From the NCBI GenBank assembly GCA_024235755.1, contig JACKLV010000006.1:62001-126000 (forward strand): a stretch of DNA of 64,000 nucleotides, read 5' to 3'. This stretch comes from Burkholderiales bacterium (GTDB taxonomy: Bacteria; Pseudomonadota; Gammaproteobacteria; Burkholderiales; Nitrosomonadaceae). The first letter of the stretch is position 1. Each line of letters starts with the position of its first letter. The notes under the pieces are model-generated. The model did no database searches. It saw only the letters and a list, made by a program, of their open reading frames with translations, and was not told where the DNA came from. A program made the position numbers and the translations under genes. Shown piece after piece: positions 17,685-27,217 of this stretch.

Positions 17685-18680
17685 TCATAAGTAAATTTCC
17701 GCCTTCGGTTCACGATTCAACAATGCTTCTACAGCTGCCTTTGCCGGCATGCCATCATGCAAAATACAGCAAATTGCTTCCGTAATAGGCATATCAACGT
17801 TGAATTTGCGACTCAATTGCAGTACAGCCCGTGCTGTATGCACCCCCTCCGCCACATGACCCAACTCATTCAAAATGTCGGAGAGAGACTTTCCGGCAGC
17901 CAAAAGTAAACCGACTCGCCGGTTTCTTGACAAATCACCTGTACAAGTCAGCAACAGATCACCAACACCAGCCAAACCCATGAAAGTTTCCAATTTTCCG
18001 CCCAGTGCCAGTCCCAGACGTGTAATTTCCATCAGTCCACGTGTAATCAAAGCTGCGCGCGCATTATGACCATACCCCATACCATCGGATATGCCGGCAG
18101 CGATGGTGATAACATTCTTAATAGCGCCGCCCGTTTCCACGCCGATCACATCCCGGCTCGTATAAATGCGTAAGTTTGTGCTATGCAGCTGGCCAGCCAT
18201 TTCACGGGAGAAATCTTCATCTTCAGATGCCAGCGTCAAAGCCGTTGGCAACCCCCGCGCAACTTCTTCCGCAAAACTTGGTCCGGATAAGACACCGCAG
18301 GGCAGTTTATTACCAGGAAACACATCTGCCACAACCTGATGCGACAGCTTGGCGGTCCCCGGTTCAAATCCTTTACAGCCCCAGATAATGGGCACCTTTA
18401 CCCCTGTTTTGACAATACCACGCAAGGTCTCGCCAAATCCGGCGACTGGAACAACGATCAAAACCAGCTCAGCACTCTCAAGTGCTTCAGCAAGCGAGTC
18501 AGTCAAACTGATAGTGTCAGGTAGTGAAAAATCTGGAAAGAAGCTTAAATTGACACGATTGGACGCCAGTTCAGACAGATGCTCCGGTTCTTTTGTCCAA
18601 AGTGTTACCCGATGACGCATTGACAAGTTGATTGCAAGCGCGGTTCCCCATGCACCTGCACCCAATATGGCAAGATTCAT
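17685..18680 (-). CDS. gpsA: Glycerol-3-phosphate dehydrogenase [NAD(P)+]
   Basis: This 331-residue enzyme reduces dihydroxyacetone phosphate to sn-glycerol-3-phosphate for phospholipid synthesis. It shows the Rossmann motif LGAGAWGTALA at residue 5, the WGCKGFEPG loop near 108, and the substrate-domain segments GAIKNVITIAAGISDGMGYG with the catalytic lysine near 188 and NRRVGLLLAAGK. Its ATG overlaps the stop of the upstream SH3-domain gene by four bases (ATGA), so translation is probably coupled. It closes the yibN-grxC-secB-SH3-gpsA run. Confidence 0.95.
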   Translation of the reverse strand: MNLAILGAGAWGTALAINLSMRHRVTLWTKEPEHLSELASNRVNLSFFPDFSLPDTISLTDSLAEALESAELVLIVVPVAGFGETLRGIVKTGVKVPIIWGCKGFEPGTAKLSHQVVADVFPGNKLPCGVLSGPSFAEEVARGLPTALTLASEDEDFSREMAGQLHSTNLRIYTSRDVIGVETGGAIKNVITIAAGISDGMGYGHNARAALITRGLMEITRLGLALGGKLETFMGLAGVGDLLLTCTGDLSRNRRVGLLLAAGKSLSDILNELGHVAEGVHTARAVLQLSRKFNVDMPITEAICCILHDGMPAKAAVEALLNREPKAEIYL

Positions 18681-19183
18681 GAACCCCAGACCTGGGTGGC
18701 TCTGACAAATCCGCTTTGCCCATCCTGATGACGCACTCTAACCCAACCCGGCGTATTGGAGTCAAGCCATTCCAGGACTACATGCTCCTGTGCCTGAAAA
18801 ACCAAATCGGCTCCTTCTTCCGCTTTATGATAGATGTCAGCCAAAGGCGTGGTTACAATGACAAACCGCCGTTCTTTCAACGCGTTTTTTTCCACCCAAG
18901 CCAGACTACCGCTGCTGTCACGTACTTTAACCCAGCCTTCGACAGTAACAATTGCCTCTACCGGTAAGTTTGCGCCGGCAATAAACAATTTACCTGATTT
19001 CACAGACGGCGCATCGTACATTATGGTGGCATTTTCGGCTATCGAAAAAAAATCCATACCGGCTTTCACCGGATAGGATAGCACGCATAGCACACCGGCC
19101 AGGAAAACTCGCGCACAGACACCAAACACTTGCATTCTCATATTGGAATGGAAAATATACAAAATACGCTGAAAATAATTCAT
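18677..19183 (-). CDS. Secreted protein with bacterial SH3 domains
   Basis: This protein of about 168 residues has an N-terminal export signal (MRMQVFGVCARVFLAGVLCV is the hydrophobic part). Two SH3b-like repeats follow, with EGWVKVRDSSGSLAWVEKN in the first and PGWVRVRHQDGQSGFVRATQ in the second. Such domains bind peptidoglycan or other envelope partners. The start is uncertain: the ATG at 19183 is listed, and the ATG at 19141 would give a tidier signal peptide; neither has a clear ribosome site. It is inserted between secB and gpsA, which are adjacent in E. coli. Confidence 0.8.
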   Translation of the reverse strand: MNYFQRILYIFHSNMRMQVFGVCARVFLAGVLCVLSYPVKAGMDFFSIAENATIMYDAPSVKSGKLFIAGANLPVEAIVTVEGWVKVRDSSGSLAWVEKNALKERRFVIVTTPLADIYHKAEEGADLVFQAQEHVVLEWLDSNTPGWVRVRHQDGQSGFVRATQVWGS

Positions 19184-19217
19184 TTTGATCAACCAAACAA
19201 CATATTAGTATTTAGTA

Positions 19218-19673
19218 TTACTGTTTTGTCTCAGCAGACTCCGAATTGGCGCGCTGCTGACTTTGAGTATAAATCGCCTCGAAATTGACCGGATTAAGTA
19301 TCACGGGTGGAAAACCCGCACGCGTCACAATGTCTGAAACCGTTTCTCTTAAATAGGGAAATATAATATTCGGGCAGCCAATACCCACTACTGGCCCAAT
19401 CTCCGTTTCAGGCACATTACTAATCCTGAATATACCGGCTTGCTGCACCTCAACTAGGAACATCACCTGATCTTTAACTTTAGCCGTAACCGTTACCATG
19501 ACTTGAACTTCATAAAGTCCCTCTTTGATCACATCACTGTGTGTATTGAGTTGCAGGTTCACCTGTGGCGCTTCGCGCTCTAGAAATATACCCGGCGCAT
19601 TCGGAATTTCAAGCGACAAATCTTTCACATAAATTTTTTCAATATTAAACGCGGGCTGTTGTTGCTCACTCAT
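19218..19673 (-). CDS. secB: Protein-export chaperone SecB
   Basis: This 151-residue protein carries the family core: IEKIYVKDLSLEIPNAP, EVQVMVTVTAKV, EVQQAGIF, and GIGCPNIIFPYLRETVSDIVTRAGFPPVILNPVNF. SecB holds preproteins unfolded and hands them to SecA. It lies 43 bp after grxC, the same order as in E. coli. Confidence 0.97.
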   Translation of the reverse strand: MSEQQQPAFNIEKIYVKDLSLEIPNAPGIFLEREAPQVNLQLNTHSDVIKEGLYEVQVMVTVTAKVKDQVMFLVEVQQAGIFRISNVPETEIGPVVGIGCPNIIFPYLRETVSDIVTRAGFPPVILNPVNFEAIYTQSQQRANSESAETKQ

Positions 19674-19716
19674 TTTATAGTTTTGCCTTAAGTTTTAATT
19701 CGTACACAAATTCGAG

Positions 19717-19974
19717 TTAAGATGCCAATAAGGGCATCAATTCACCACGGTGATCCAGCTGCGCCAAATCATCGTATCCACCAATATGTTTTTCTCCGAT
19801 GTAAATCTGAGGAACCGTTCTGCGGCCTGTTTTTCCCATCATCTCATTACGCAGCTCAGGGTCAAGATCAATCCGAATTTCTTCAATTTTTTCCACACCC
19901 TTGGAACGCAGCAACTTTTCCGCCATTTTGCAGTAAGGGCAAAATCCAGTTGTGTACATGATGACCTTGCTCAT
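19717..19974 (-). CDS. grxC: Glutaredoxin 3
   Basis: This 85-residue dithiol glutaredoxin has active site CPYC at residues 12-15, the cis-proline TVPQIYI and the glutathione-binding GGYDDL. It reduces disulfides with glutathione in the cytoplasm. It starts three bases after the yibN stop, so the two are tightly coupled. Confidence 0.96.
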   Translation of the reverse strand: MSKVIMYTTGFCPYCKMAEKLLRSKGVEKIEEIRIDLDPELRNEMMGKTGRRTVPQIYIGEKHIGGYDDLAQLDHRGELMPLLAS

Positions 19975-19977
19975 CGT

Positions 19978-20415
19978 TTATCTCTTGACAATAGGGAGAC
20001 TCGCACGCTTCCAAGCATCAATACCCCCCATCAGATTATGCACTTTCTTAAATCCGTTTTTATACAACACATTGCTTGTATGGCCGGATCGTATACCACT
20101 TTTATAAATGACAACAATAGGTTTTTCCTTGAATTTTGACAACTCCACCCACCGATCTTCAATTTTTTCAGTGGGTATATGTCTTGAATTAGGCAAATGA
20201 CCCGCAGCAAATTCACTGTCGTCTCTCACATCAAGCACGACTGCATCTTCATAATTAATCAATTCTATCGCTTTACGCGTATCAATCTCTTTGATGCCGC
20301 GTTTTGTGATGGCAGGCCATATCAGCAACGCCGCACTCACGATCGCCGCTAACACAAAAAAAATGTTCTCTATCCTGAGTAAAAAGTAATCCTGAAATAT
20401 TGACGACTCTTCCAT
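19978..20415 (-). CDS. yibN: Membrane-anchored rhodanese-like protein YibN, catalytic Cys absent
   Basis: This 145-residue protein has one N-terminal membrane helix (about residues 17-36) followed by a rhodanese fold (AVVLDVRDDSEFAAGHLPNSRHIP). Where active rhodaneses have Cys in the V-x-Y-C-x-S-G loop, this one reads VVIYKSGIRSG around residues 101-111, with no cysteine, so sulfur transfer by the usual route is unlikely. E. coli YibN lies in the same gene order (yibN-grxC-secB) and is similar in design. It starts a minus-strand operon divergent from gpmA. Confidence 0.85.
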   Translation of the reverse strand: MEESSIFQDYFLLRIENIFFVLAAIVSAALLIWPAITKRGIKEIDTRKAIELINYEDAVVLDVRDDSEFAAGHLPNSRHIPTEKIEDRWVELSKFKEKPIVVIYKSGIRSGHTSNVLYKNGFKKVHNLMGGIDAWKRASLPIVKR

Positions 20416-20799
20416 AAAAATGTTTTATTCCTGTGTTTTATATTCTGTTAATTGAATAATTTTATCAGAAACCAGAAAAAATCGCTTCGTCATATCACCT
20501 GTCACCCAAGCGCATTCCTGCTGCCGATTCGCACGCACCATATACATCAATTTTCACCGCGACCGTCCGTTATTAAAACTGCCGTATCAATTCTTTTCTG
20601 ACCGGCCCAATAAATACAGAACCATTCTCCTTCGGTGCGTCATAGAGTTAAATGTTGTAATAAACATGAAATCATTTAGATCAGAAAAAATAATTCGCCA
20701 CAAAAATCAGATAGATGCTGCGTCACACGGCAAAATCGAGTAAAATATGGCCTTCATATTTACAAAAGAAAAAACGCAACACACTACCCCAAATAATAC
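20416..20799. other. Divergent intergenic region yibN/gpmA
   Basis: These 384 bases separate two divergent genes and must hold both promoters. It is AT-rich near gpmA. I see no hairpin, repeat or small gene with a ribosome site. Confidence 0.5.
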
Positions 20800-21549
20800 A
20801 TGAAAAAAATCGTTCTTCTTCGTCATGGAGAAAGTATCTGGAACAAAGAAAACCGGTTTACTGGTTGGACAGATGTTGATTTAACACCCAAAGGTATCGA
20901 AGAAGCCAAAAATGCCGGTAGACTTTTGCGTGAAGCCGGTTTTACTTTCGATATTGCTTATACCTCAGTACTCAAGCGCGCCATTCGCACATTATGGATT
21001 ACGCTTGATATCATGGACCTGATGTGGCTGCCGATACATAATACCTGGAGACTTAATGAACGGCATTATGGTGCTTTGCAAGGACTGAACAAAGCTGAAA
21101 CCGCAGCCAAATTCGGCGATGAACAAGTATTGATCTGGCGACGCAGCTATGACACCAGACCACCTGAGCTTGGTATTGATGATGAACGCTATCCCGGTGC
21201 GGATATTCGGTATAAGAATCTCAACCAGACTGAATTACCGCGAACAGAGTGCCTTAGGGATACTGTTGCAAGATTTTTGCCCTACTGGAAAGAATTTATC
21301 GCGCCCCAGGTTCAATCCGGAAAAAAAGTTATCATTACAGCGCACGGCAACTCTCTGCGAGCATTGGTAAAATACCTGGACAATATTTCAGATCAAGAAA
21401 TTCTCAGCCGCAACATCCCAACCGGAATTCCGTTAATTTATGAACTGGATGACCAGCTTACTCCACTTCGCAGTTATTACCTGGGCGACCACGCGTTGAT
21501 TCAGGACGCCATGCAAAAAGTGGCTAATCAAGGAAGATCAACAGGGTAA
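20800..21549 (+). CDS. gpmA: 2,3-bisphosphoglycerate-dependent phosphoglycerate mutase
   Basis: This 249-residue enzyme interconverts 3- and 2-phosphoglycerate. The phosphohistidine motif LLRHGES is at residues 5-11, with NRFTGWTDVDLT following, the LNERHYGALQGLNK loop near residue 87, and the second histidine in ITAHGNSLRAL near 186. Length is as expected for the cofactor-dependent form. It serves glycolysis and gluconeogenesis. Confidence 0.97.
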   Translation: MKKIVLLRHGESIWNKENRFTGWTDVDLTPKGIEEAKNAGRLLREAGFTFDIAYTSVLKRAIRTLWITLDIMDLMWLPIHNTWRLNERHYGALQGLNKAETAAKFGDEQVLIWRRSYDTRPPELGIDDERYPGADIRYKNLNQTELPRTECLRDTVARFLPYWKEFIAPQVQSGKKVIITAHGNSLRALVKYLDNISDQEILSRNIPTGIPLIYELDDQLTPLRSYYLGDHALIQDAMQKVANQGRSTG

Positions 21550-21621
21550 CCGGTAACAATGCTCGTTGTAAGCAATCAATACGCATGCTGACTAAATGAT
21601 TCTCCAGCTATACGAGAGCAC

Positions 21622-22830
21622 ATGCTACTAGGTGTGAGAACAGCGCATTTCACAACAGCATTTTCACTAACTCAATTCGTCTTAGGCTGCATCCTGCTGC
21701 TGTGTTTTTCGTCCGCAGACGCTTCAGACAAACAGCAGCAACTGAAAGCATTGCGCCACCGTATTCAGCTACTACATTTCGAACTGACAGCCCAGGAAAA
21801 AAATAAGCAGGATGCCGTTGAAACGCTGCGCGACACTGAACGGGCTATCAGCAACATAAAACGCAAGCAGTTCCAGCTAAAAAAAGACAAACAAAAAATC
21901 GATAAATCTCTAAAAAATGTATTAACCCAGCATAAACAGCTGACACAAGCAATGGAAGTCGAACGGGATCAGCTAAGCACATTGCTTCTTCAGCAATATC
22001 TTGGAAGCGAGCGTCACTATTTACGAACACTATTAAATTTACAGGACCCCAACCAGATCGCGCGCGACATGTACTATTATCAGCACCTTTCCAATGCGCG
22101 CACTGCGCACATCGACAATATTCTCAGCGACCTGAATCAACTGCAAATACTCGCACAATCAGCTCGTGCAAAACGAATACAGCTATCTGCAATTGAAACA
22201 GAATATACGAGCCAGAGCCAAAAACTCAAACAAGAGCAGTTAAAACATAAAACCACGCTTGCGCGCATTTCCAAAGAAATTGAACAGCAACACAACGAAA
22301 TCGGTAAACTTACCCGGGATGAACAACGCATTGCGAAATTAGTTGATGAGATCAACAAATTATTTAAGCAGGAAAATCAACGTAATGCACTGAATAATAC
22401 CCGCCTGCCGGATTCTAGACACCAGCACAAGGCCTTTAAAACACTCAAAGGCAAACTGAGTCTGCCGGTTCGCGGGAAACTTGTGAACCGTTTTGGTGGT
22501 CAACGTTCTGGTAGGCATGTTAAGTGGAAAGGATTGTTTATTCACTCGCTTGCGGGCAGCGATGTCAAGGCTATCGCGACGGGACGGGTGGTTTTCGCTG
22601 ATTGGCTGCGCGGGTTTGGCAACCTTATCATTGTTGACCACTCACATGATTACATGAGTTTATATGGCAACAACGAAGTGCTTTTGAAGCAAGTTGGTGA
22701 TATGGTTAGAAGCGGTGACACTATCGCTACGGTAGGTAACAGTGGTGGCAATCTGGATTCCGGCCTGTATTTTGAATTGCGTCACAAAGGCAAAGCGTTT
22801 GATCCATTGACATGGATAAAAATAGAATGA
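21622..22830 (+). CDS. envC: Murein hydrolase activator EnvC
   Basis: This 402-residue protein has a signal peptide ending in SADA near residue 34, a long coiled coil (about 40-255, rich in K, Q, E and L) and a C-terminal LytM/M23 domain (about 282-400, GNLIIVDHSHDYMSLYGN). The zinc ligands of active M23 peptidases are not intact: the usual final HxH is replaced by LYFELR. This matches EnvC, which activates amidases at the division septum rather than cutting murein itself. It lies between gpmA (72 bp) and ctpA, a common order. Confidence 0.9.
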   Translation: MLLGVRTAHFTTAFSLTQFVLGCILLLCFSSADASDKQQQLKALRHRIQLLHFELTAQEKNKQDAVETLRDTERAISNIKRKQFQLKKDKQKIDKSLKNVLTQHKQLTQAMEVERDQLSTLLLQQYLGSERHYLRTLLNLQDPNQIARDMYYYQHLSNARTAHIDNILSDLNQLQILAQSARAKRIQLSAIETEYTSQSQKLKQEQLKHKTTLARISKEIEQQHNEIGKLTRDEQRIAKLVDEINKLFKQENQRNALNNTRLPDSRHQHKAFKTLKGKLSLPVRGKLVNRFGGQRSGRHVKWKGLFIHSLAGSDVKAIATGRVVFADWLRGFGNLIIVDHSHDYMSLYGNNEVLLKQVGDMVRSGDTIATVGNSGGNLDSGLYFELRHKGKAFDPLTWIKIE

Positions 22831-23021
22831 ATGATGTATATAAGCGAACAGCAATAGCTTTTAAAGACCACGCTTTTAAAGAACAAAGCGTTATATAAGC
22901 AATATTCTGGTCTGTTTTTAATGTATGATTCACTGTAAAAAAACAGTATAAACTTATAATTCAATTGTTTGACCTATTATAATTTAAATCACCTCAAGTT
23001 CGTAAGTGCGGAGAAAGCATC

Positions 23022-24431
23022 ATGAGTAACATAGTAAAAAAAGCAGGTTTGGTTTTTGTTGGCGCAATCACAGGCGTGATGCTCAGCTTGAATTTCTCTG
23101 CTATCGCCAAAAGAGATTCAACAGAAATCATGCATCCGCTGCCGATCGAAGAACTACGCACATTTGCGCAGGTATTTGGACGCATAAAAAGTGATTACGT
23201 TGAATCCGTTGAAGACAAACGCCTGATCACGGAAGCCATCAACGGCATGCTGGTCGGCCTGGATCCGCACTCCTCTTACCTGGACAAAGATGAATACAAG
23301 GAACTGCAAATTGGTACACACGGTGAATTTGGAGGACTAGGAATTCAGGTCACCATGGAAGATGGATTGGTCAAGGTTATTTCACCTATTGAAGACACCC
23401 CCGCATTCCATGCCGGGATCCAAACGGGCGATTTGATCGTCAAGCTAGACGATACAGCAGTTAAAGGCATGTCCCTTACTGAGGCGATCAAACTGATGCG
23501 CGGCAAACCTAAAACCGCAATCAAGATCACTGTTGTCAGAGAAGGCGAAAAAGAACCGCTGGTATTCAATATAATCAGAGACATCATAAAAATTCAAAGC
23601 GTTAAGTCAAAACTACTGGAACCTGGCTACGCCTATATCCGTATTACGCAGTTTCAGGAACATACCGGTGAAAATCTGGCAAAAGCCATTAAAACACTTT
23701 TCTCTGAAAGTACCATACCCATGCAGGGACTGATTCTTGATTTACGCAATGATCCTGGCGGCCTTCTAAATGGCGCTGTTGCCGTATCGTCGGCCTTTCT
23801 TCCAGAAAATGCTTTGGTCGTTTACACTGAAGGTCGGACTGCGGATGCAAAAATGCGGTTACACGCAAACCCTGAGTATTATCTTCGCGGCCATGGCAGG
23901 GATTATCTGCAAGATTTACCCAATGACGTCAAGACAGTTCCTATGATCACGTTGGTCAACGGCGGATCTGCATCTGCCTCAGAAATTGTGGCAGGCGCAC
24001 TGCAGGACCATAAGCGCTCCATCGTAATGGGATCCCAAACATTCGGCAAAGGCTCTGTGCAAACGGTTCTACCGTTGGGCAACGATACCGCCATTAAGCT
24101 GACCACAGCGCTTTATTATACGCCAAACGGTCATTCCATCCAGGCAACCGGTATTACCCCAGACATACTGGACGAATCAGCAGAGGACGATCAACGCTTG
24201 CGCGAAGCGGATTTGAGTCGCCACATTTCCAATGGTCAAAAAGGCGAGAAAAAATCCCCAGTTGAAAAAACAGCTGAAGAATCGGTGAATAAACCAAAAA
24301 AAGACAGTAATAAAACCAGCGGCCCGATTGAATTTGGATCCGAAGATGATCTATTGCTCACTCAAGCCATGAATTACTTCAAAGGCATTACCACTTCGCC
24401 TGAAAAGAAGACTGACAGCGCAGGCGGCTAA
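23022..24431 (+). CDS. ctpA: Carboxy-terminal processing protease (S41, CtpA)
   Basis: This 469-residue secreted protease has an N-terminal membrane or signal segment (about 6-28), a PDZ domain at about 90-175 (GGLGIQV, AGIQTGDLIVKLDD) and an S41 domain with the catalytic pair Ser318 in GGSASASE and Lys343 in FGKGSVQT. The C-terminal roughly 90 residues are charged and low in complexity (SPVEKTAEES). Such proteases trim or degrade periplasmic proteins from the C-terminus. A TATAAT lies 39 bp upstream (22978). Confidence 0.94.
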   Translation: MSNIVKKAGLVFVGAITGVMLSLNFSAIAKRDSTEIMHPLPIEELRTFAQVFGRIKSDYVESVEDKRLITEAINGMLVGLDPHSSYLDKDEYKELQIGTHGEFGGLGIQVTMEDGLVKVISPIEDTPAFHAGIQTGDLIVKLDDTAVKGMSLTEAIKLMRGKPKTAIKITVVREGEKEPLVFNIIRDIIKIQSVKSKLLEPGYAYIRITQFQEHTGENLAKAIKTLFSESTIPMQGLILDLRNDPGGLLNGAVAVSSAFLPENALVVYTEGRTADAKMRLHANPEYYLRGHGRDYLQDLPNDVKTVPMITLVNGGSASASEIVAGALQDHKRSIVMGSQTFGKGSVQTVLPLGNDTAIKLTTALYYTPNGHSIQATGITPDILDESAEDDQRLREADLSRHISNGQKGEKKSPVEKTAEESVNKPKKDSNKTSGPIEFGSEDDLLLTQAMNYFKGITTSPEKKTDSAGG

Positions 24432-24456
24432 CCGTTTATCCGGAGCAACTCACGCA

Positions 24457-25206
24457 TTGAATGATCATCAGTTGCTCCGGTACAGCCGACATATCCTGCT
24501 TCCCGAAATCGACGTCTCAGGTCAGGAAAAACTTCTTAAATCGCATGTACTTATTATAGGTGCCGGCGGCTTGGGGTCTCCAGCAGCACTTTATCTAGCA
24601 GCCAGCGGTATTGGAAAACTGACAATCTGCGATGGCGATACTGTAGACCTTACCAACCTCCAGCGCCAGATCGCACACCCATCAAGCGCAATAGGCCAGC
24701 CTAAAGCGCAATCGGCGCAACACACATTATCCGGACTCAATCCGGAAATAAACATTAACGTCTATCCCAATCATGTAAAGGAAACCGATTTAGAACGGCT
24801 TGTCGCAGTATCCGACGCGGTGGTAGATGCGAGTGACAATTTTGCAACACGTCACAGCATTAATAAAGCGTGTGTTACACACCGAAAGCCTCTGATTTCG
24901 GGCGCAGCAGTTCGCTTTGAAGCACAGGTATCGGTTTTTGATTTGCGTCAACAACACAGTCCCTGTTATCACTGTCTCTATCCACTCTATGGCGAATCCG
25001 AGGACATGCCGTGTGCAGTGATGGGTGTCTTTTCTCCGCTGGTTGGCATTATCGGCAGCATACAGGCAGCCGAAACGATCAAGATATTATTGAACATCGG
25101 CAAAACTTTAAATGGAAGGCTGCAGCTATTGGATGGACTTACCATGAATTGGCGTACCGTCAACCTCAAGAAAGATCCTTCCTGTGAAATATGTCAGCAC
25201 CAATAA
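24457..25206 (+). CDS. moeB: ThiF/MoeB-family ubiquitin-like protein activating enzyme
   Basis: The 249-residue protein must start at TTG (24457), since the conserved family opening NDHQLLRYSRHILLPEI begins there and no ATG is available. It shows the ATP-binding GAGGLGSPAALYLAASG, NLQRQ, and the zinc ligands CYHC near residue 171 and CEIC near the C-terminus. Such E1-like enzymes adenylate the C-terminus of MoaD (molybdopterin) or ThiS (thiamine). No moa or thi gene is adjacent, so which partner it serves is uncertain. It lies 25 bp after ctpA. Confidence 0.88.
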   Translation: MNDHQLLRYSRHILLPEIDVSGQEKLLKSHVLIIGAGGLGSPAALYLAASGIGKLTICDGDTVDLTNLQRQIAHPSSAIGQPKAQSAQHTLSGLNPEININVYPNHVKETDLERLVAVSDAVVDASDNFATRHSINKACVTHRKPLISGAAVRFEAQVSVFDLRQQHSPCYHCLYPLYGESEDMPCAVMGVFSPLVGIIGSIQAAETIKILLNIGKTLNGRLQLLDGLTMNWRTVNLKKDPSCEICQHQ

Positions 25207-25355
25207 AAGATTTTGCTTCACAGATGACAGACCTATTGACTATTATCCTGTGTCTGTGTTTCAGGCCGAATCACAAGCCATACATCCTGTTCAGCGGCTG
25301 TGCTTTCTTGAGCGAATATTCAACTAACTCAGGTCAGAGTTGATCTCTGTTCCAT

Positions 25356-26234
25356 TTAAATCTTTGATTCAGGTTTTTGCAGCAAAAAAATTCCCCAGGC
25401 TAGATAACCGTTCTTACCGCCCTCTATCCAGTGACTCAAGCCGGTTTTCATACGTTCGATGTAGTCCGGATCGATTTTCCCGATCAATTTATCGGTATGT
25501 CGTTCGGTTTCATCTAGAACACGCTGATAATGATTGATCAACTGCTGAGTCAGATTATCAAATCTGATCACATCGAAACCCAACTGCTCAGCAACCTGAT
25601 GATAAAAACCCGGTGAGCCAAATGAAGACAGATGGATGCGGTCAAGTATTGGCTGCAAAACACCCTGCGGACAGTTATCCGCCTGCATCGGATCGGTAAA
25701 AACAAAATGCCCGCCCGGCTTTAACACCCGGAAAGCCTCAGCCAAGACTTGTTCTCGCTGTGCACTATGCAAAATCGCGTCTTGCGACCAGATAACATCA
25801 AAACCTTCTGTTTCATTGGCGCTTTCAAAAGGCAGTGATTCGAAGCTGCCATCGATCACTTGAATTTTTTCTGCCAAATACGCAGCTAAATTTAATTCAC
25901 GCGCGCGTTGATTTTCAACCTCGCTTAAATTTACCGCTTTTACCTGCACACCATAAGTTTTCGCAAGATAGCGCGCAGCACCACAATAACCGGACCCCAA
26001 GTCAAGGATAATATCCCCGGTTCGCAATTCAGGCAGATACCCTGCCATGGTCTGCACCGTTCTTTGACTCGCCACACTAATCGGCTCGTCAGCGCTTTCG
26101 TATAACCCGATATGAATATCCTCTCCACCCCATATCGTACTGTAAAAATGGTCGGCATCTTCGCTGTTGTAGTAATCGCGTGCGGTTTCAACAGCGACAC
26201 ACGGTGTTTTACTCGAATTCATCATACTATTCAT
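25356..26234 (-). CDS. Sarcosine/dimethylglycine N-methyltransferase
   Basis: This protein of about 292 residues is an AdoMet methyltransferase. Motif I is ILDLGSGYCGAARYLA, motif II VKAVNLSEVENQRARE, then WSQDAILHS and FRVLKPGGHFVFTDPM. The N-terminal ARDYYNSEDADHFYSTIWGGEDIHIGLY and the QADNCPQGVLQPILDRI stretch are characteristic of SDMT enzymes, which methylate sarcosine and dimethylglycine to glycine betaine. The start at 26234 overlaps the GSMT stop by eight bases, implying coupled translation; ATGs at 26225 and 26222 are alternatives. With GSMT it forms a complete glycine-to-betaine route. Confidence 0.88.
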   Translation of the reverse strand: MNSMMNSSKTPCVAVETARDYYNSEDADHFYSTIWGGEDIHIGLYESADEPISVASQRTVQTMAGYLPELRTGDIILDLGSGYCGAARYLAKTYGVQVKAVNLSEVENQRARELNLAAYLAEKIQVIDGSFESLPFESANETEGFDVIWSQDAILHSAQREQVLAEAFRVLKPGGHFVFTDPMQADNCPQGVLQPILDRIHLSSFGSPGFYHQVAEQLGFDVIRFDNLTQQLINHYQRVLDETERHTDKLIGKIDPDYIERMKTGLSHWIEGGKNGYLAWGIFLLQKPESKI

Positions 26235-27045
26235 CAGTGGATTGATAGGCTTTTTCGGCGATATGGATAAAAAAATCCGGCTCACTTTCCCGGTATGTCT
26301 CCTGAAAGTCGCCATACGTTTCTATATGCTGAAAACCAACCTCGTGCATCAACCGTTCTGTATAATCCTTTCTGAGCGGAAACATATTCAAAAAATATTT
26401 ATCGCCATCGGAAAAACAGTATTCAAATCGCGCCAAACCTTTGTCGACATGCACCGGCTTTACCGAAACATTCGTACCGCAGTAATAATAAGTATGTGTA
26501 CAGGTAAATCCGAAATCCATTAACGCATCATAATTACGCTGATCCAGAATCAGCACACCATCGTGCCGTAAAGCGGCATAAAACTCGGCAAGCGCTTTAC
26601 GTCGGTCATTTTCATTAAACAAATGCGTAAATGAATTACCCAGACAGATAATCGCATCGAATTTCTGATGCACGTCACGATTCAGCCAGCGCCAATCGGC
26701 CTGCACGGTGCGCAAAACATGTCCACGGGACCTAGCATTAACAAATGCCTTGGACAACATTTCTGCACTGCCATCCGCACTGACTACTTCAAATCCTGCT
26801 TCCAACAACCGTACTGAATGAAATCCGGTTCCGGTCGCCACATCAAGCACTTGCCGGCAGCCTCTTGCTTTGAGTTTGTCAATAAAGAAGGAACCTTCCG
26901 ATTCGACTCGCGCATTCCAGTCAATCAGCGAATCCCATTTTTGAACAAACGCGTGCACGTACTCCGCACGGTATTGATCTGTTTCGCGTACCGATACCGG
27001 GTCGGAACCATAATCCTGTTTTGTTTTAATCGATGAAGTATTCAT
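26227..27045 (-). CDS. Glycine/sarcosine N-methyltransferase
   Basis: This 272-residue AdoMet methyltransferase has a good GGAGAG ribosome site before its ATG. Motif I is VLDVATGTGFHSVRLLEAG, followed by VSADGSAEML, IICLGNSFTHLFNENDRRKALAEFYAAL and LDQRNYD, which together are typical of GSMT. It adds the first two methyl groups to glycine, and SDMT downstream completes betaine. Betaine is an osmoprotectant, so this gene pair suggests tolerance of changing salinity. It is divergent from ribF with a 172-bp gap that should hold its promoter. Confidence 0.9.
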   Translation of the reverse strand: MNTSSIKTKQDYGSDPVSVRETDQYRAEYVHAFVQKWDSLIDWNARVESEGSFFIDKLKARGCRQVLDVATGTGFHSVRLLEAGFEVVSADGSAEMLSKAFVNARSRGHVLRTVQADWRWLNRDVHQKFDAIICLGNSFTHLFNENDRRKALAEFYAALRHDGVLILDQRNYDALMDFGFTCTHTYYYCGTNVSVKPVHVDKGLARFEYCFSDGDKYFLNMFPLRKDYTERLMHEVGFQHIETYGDFQETYRESEPDFFIHIAEKAYQSTDE

Positions 27046-27217
27046 ATCGCTCTCCGTGAAGTGTAAAAAAACAACTGTTGCGGTAAATTACCAAAACAGC
27101 AACACAAAACACCGGAAAAAATCCAGAGTCAATCGTTGTCAATCGATCACAATCTGGCGCAAATCTAGACCAGTCTGGCAAAACCAAGCTAAAATTGTTA
27201 TTTTCAGGTTACATCAC

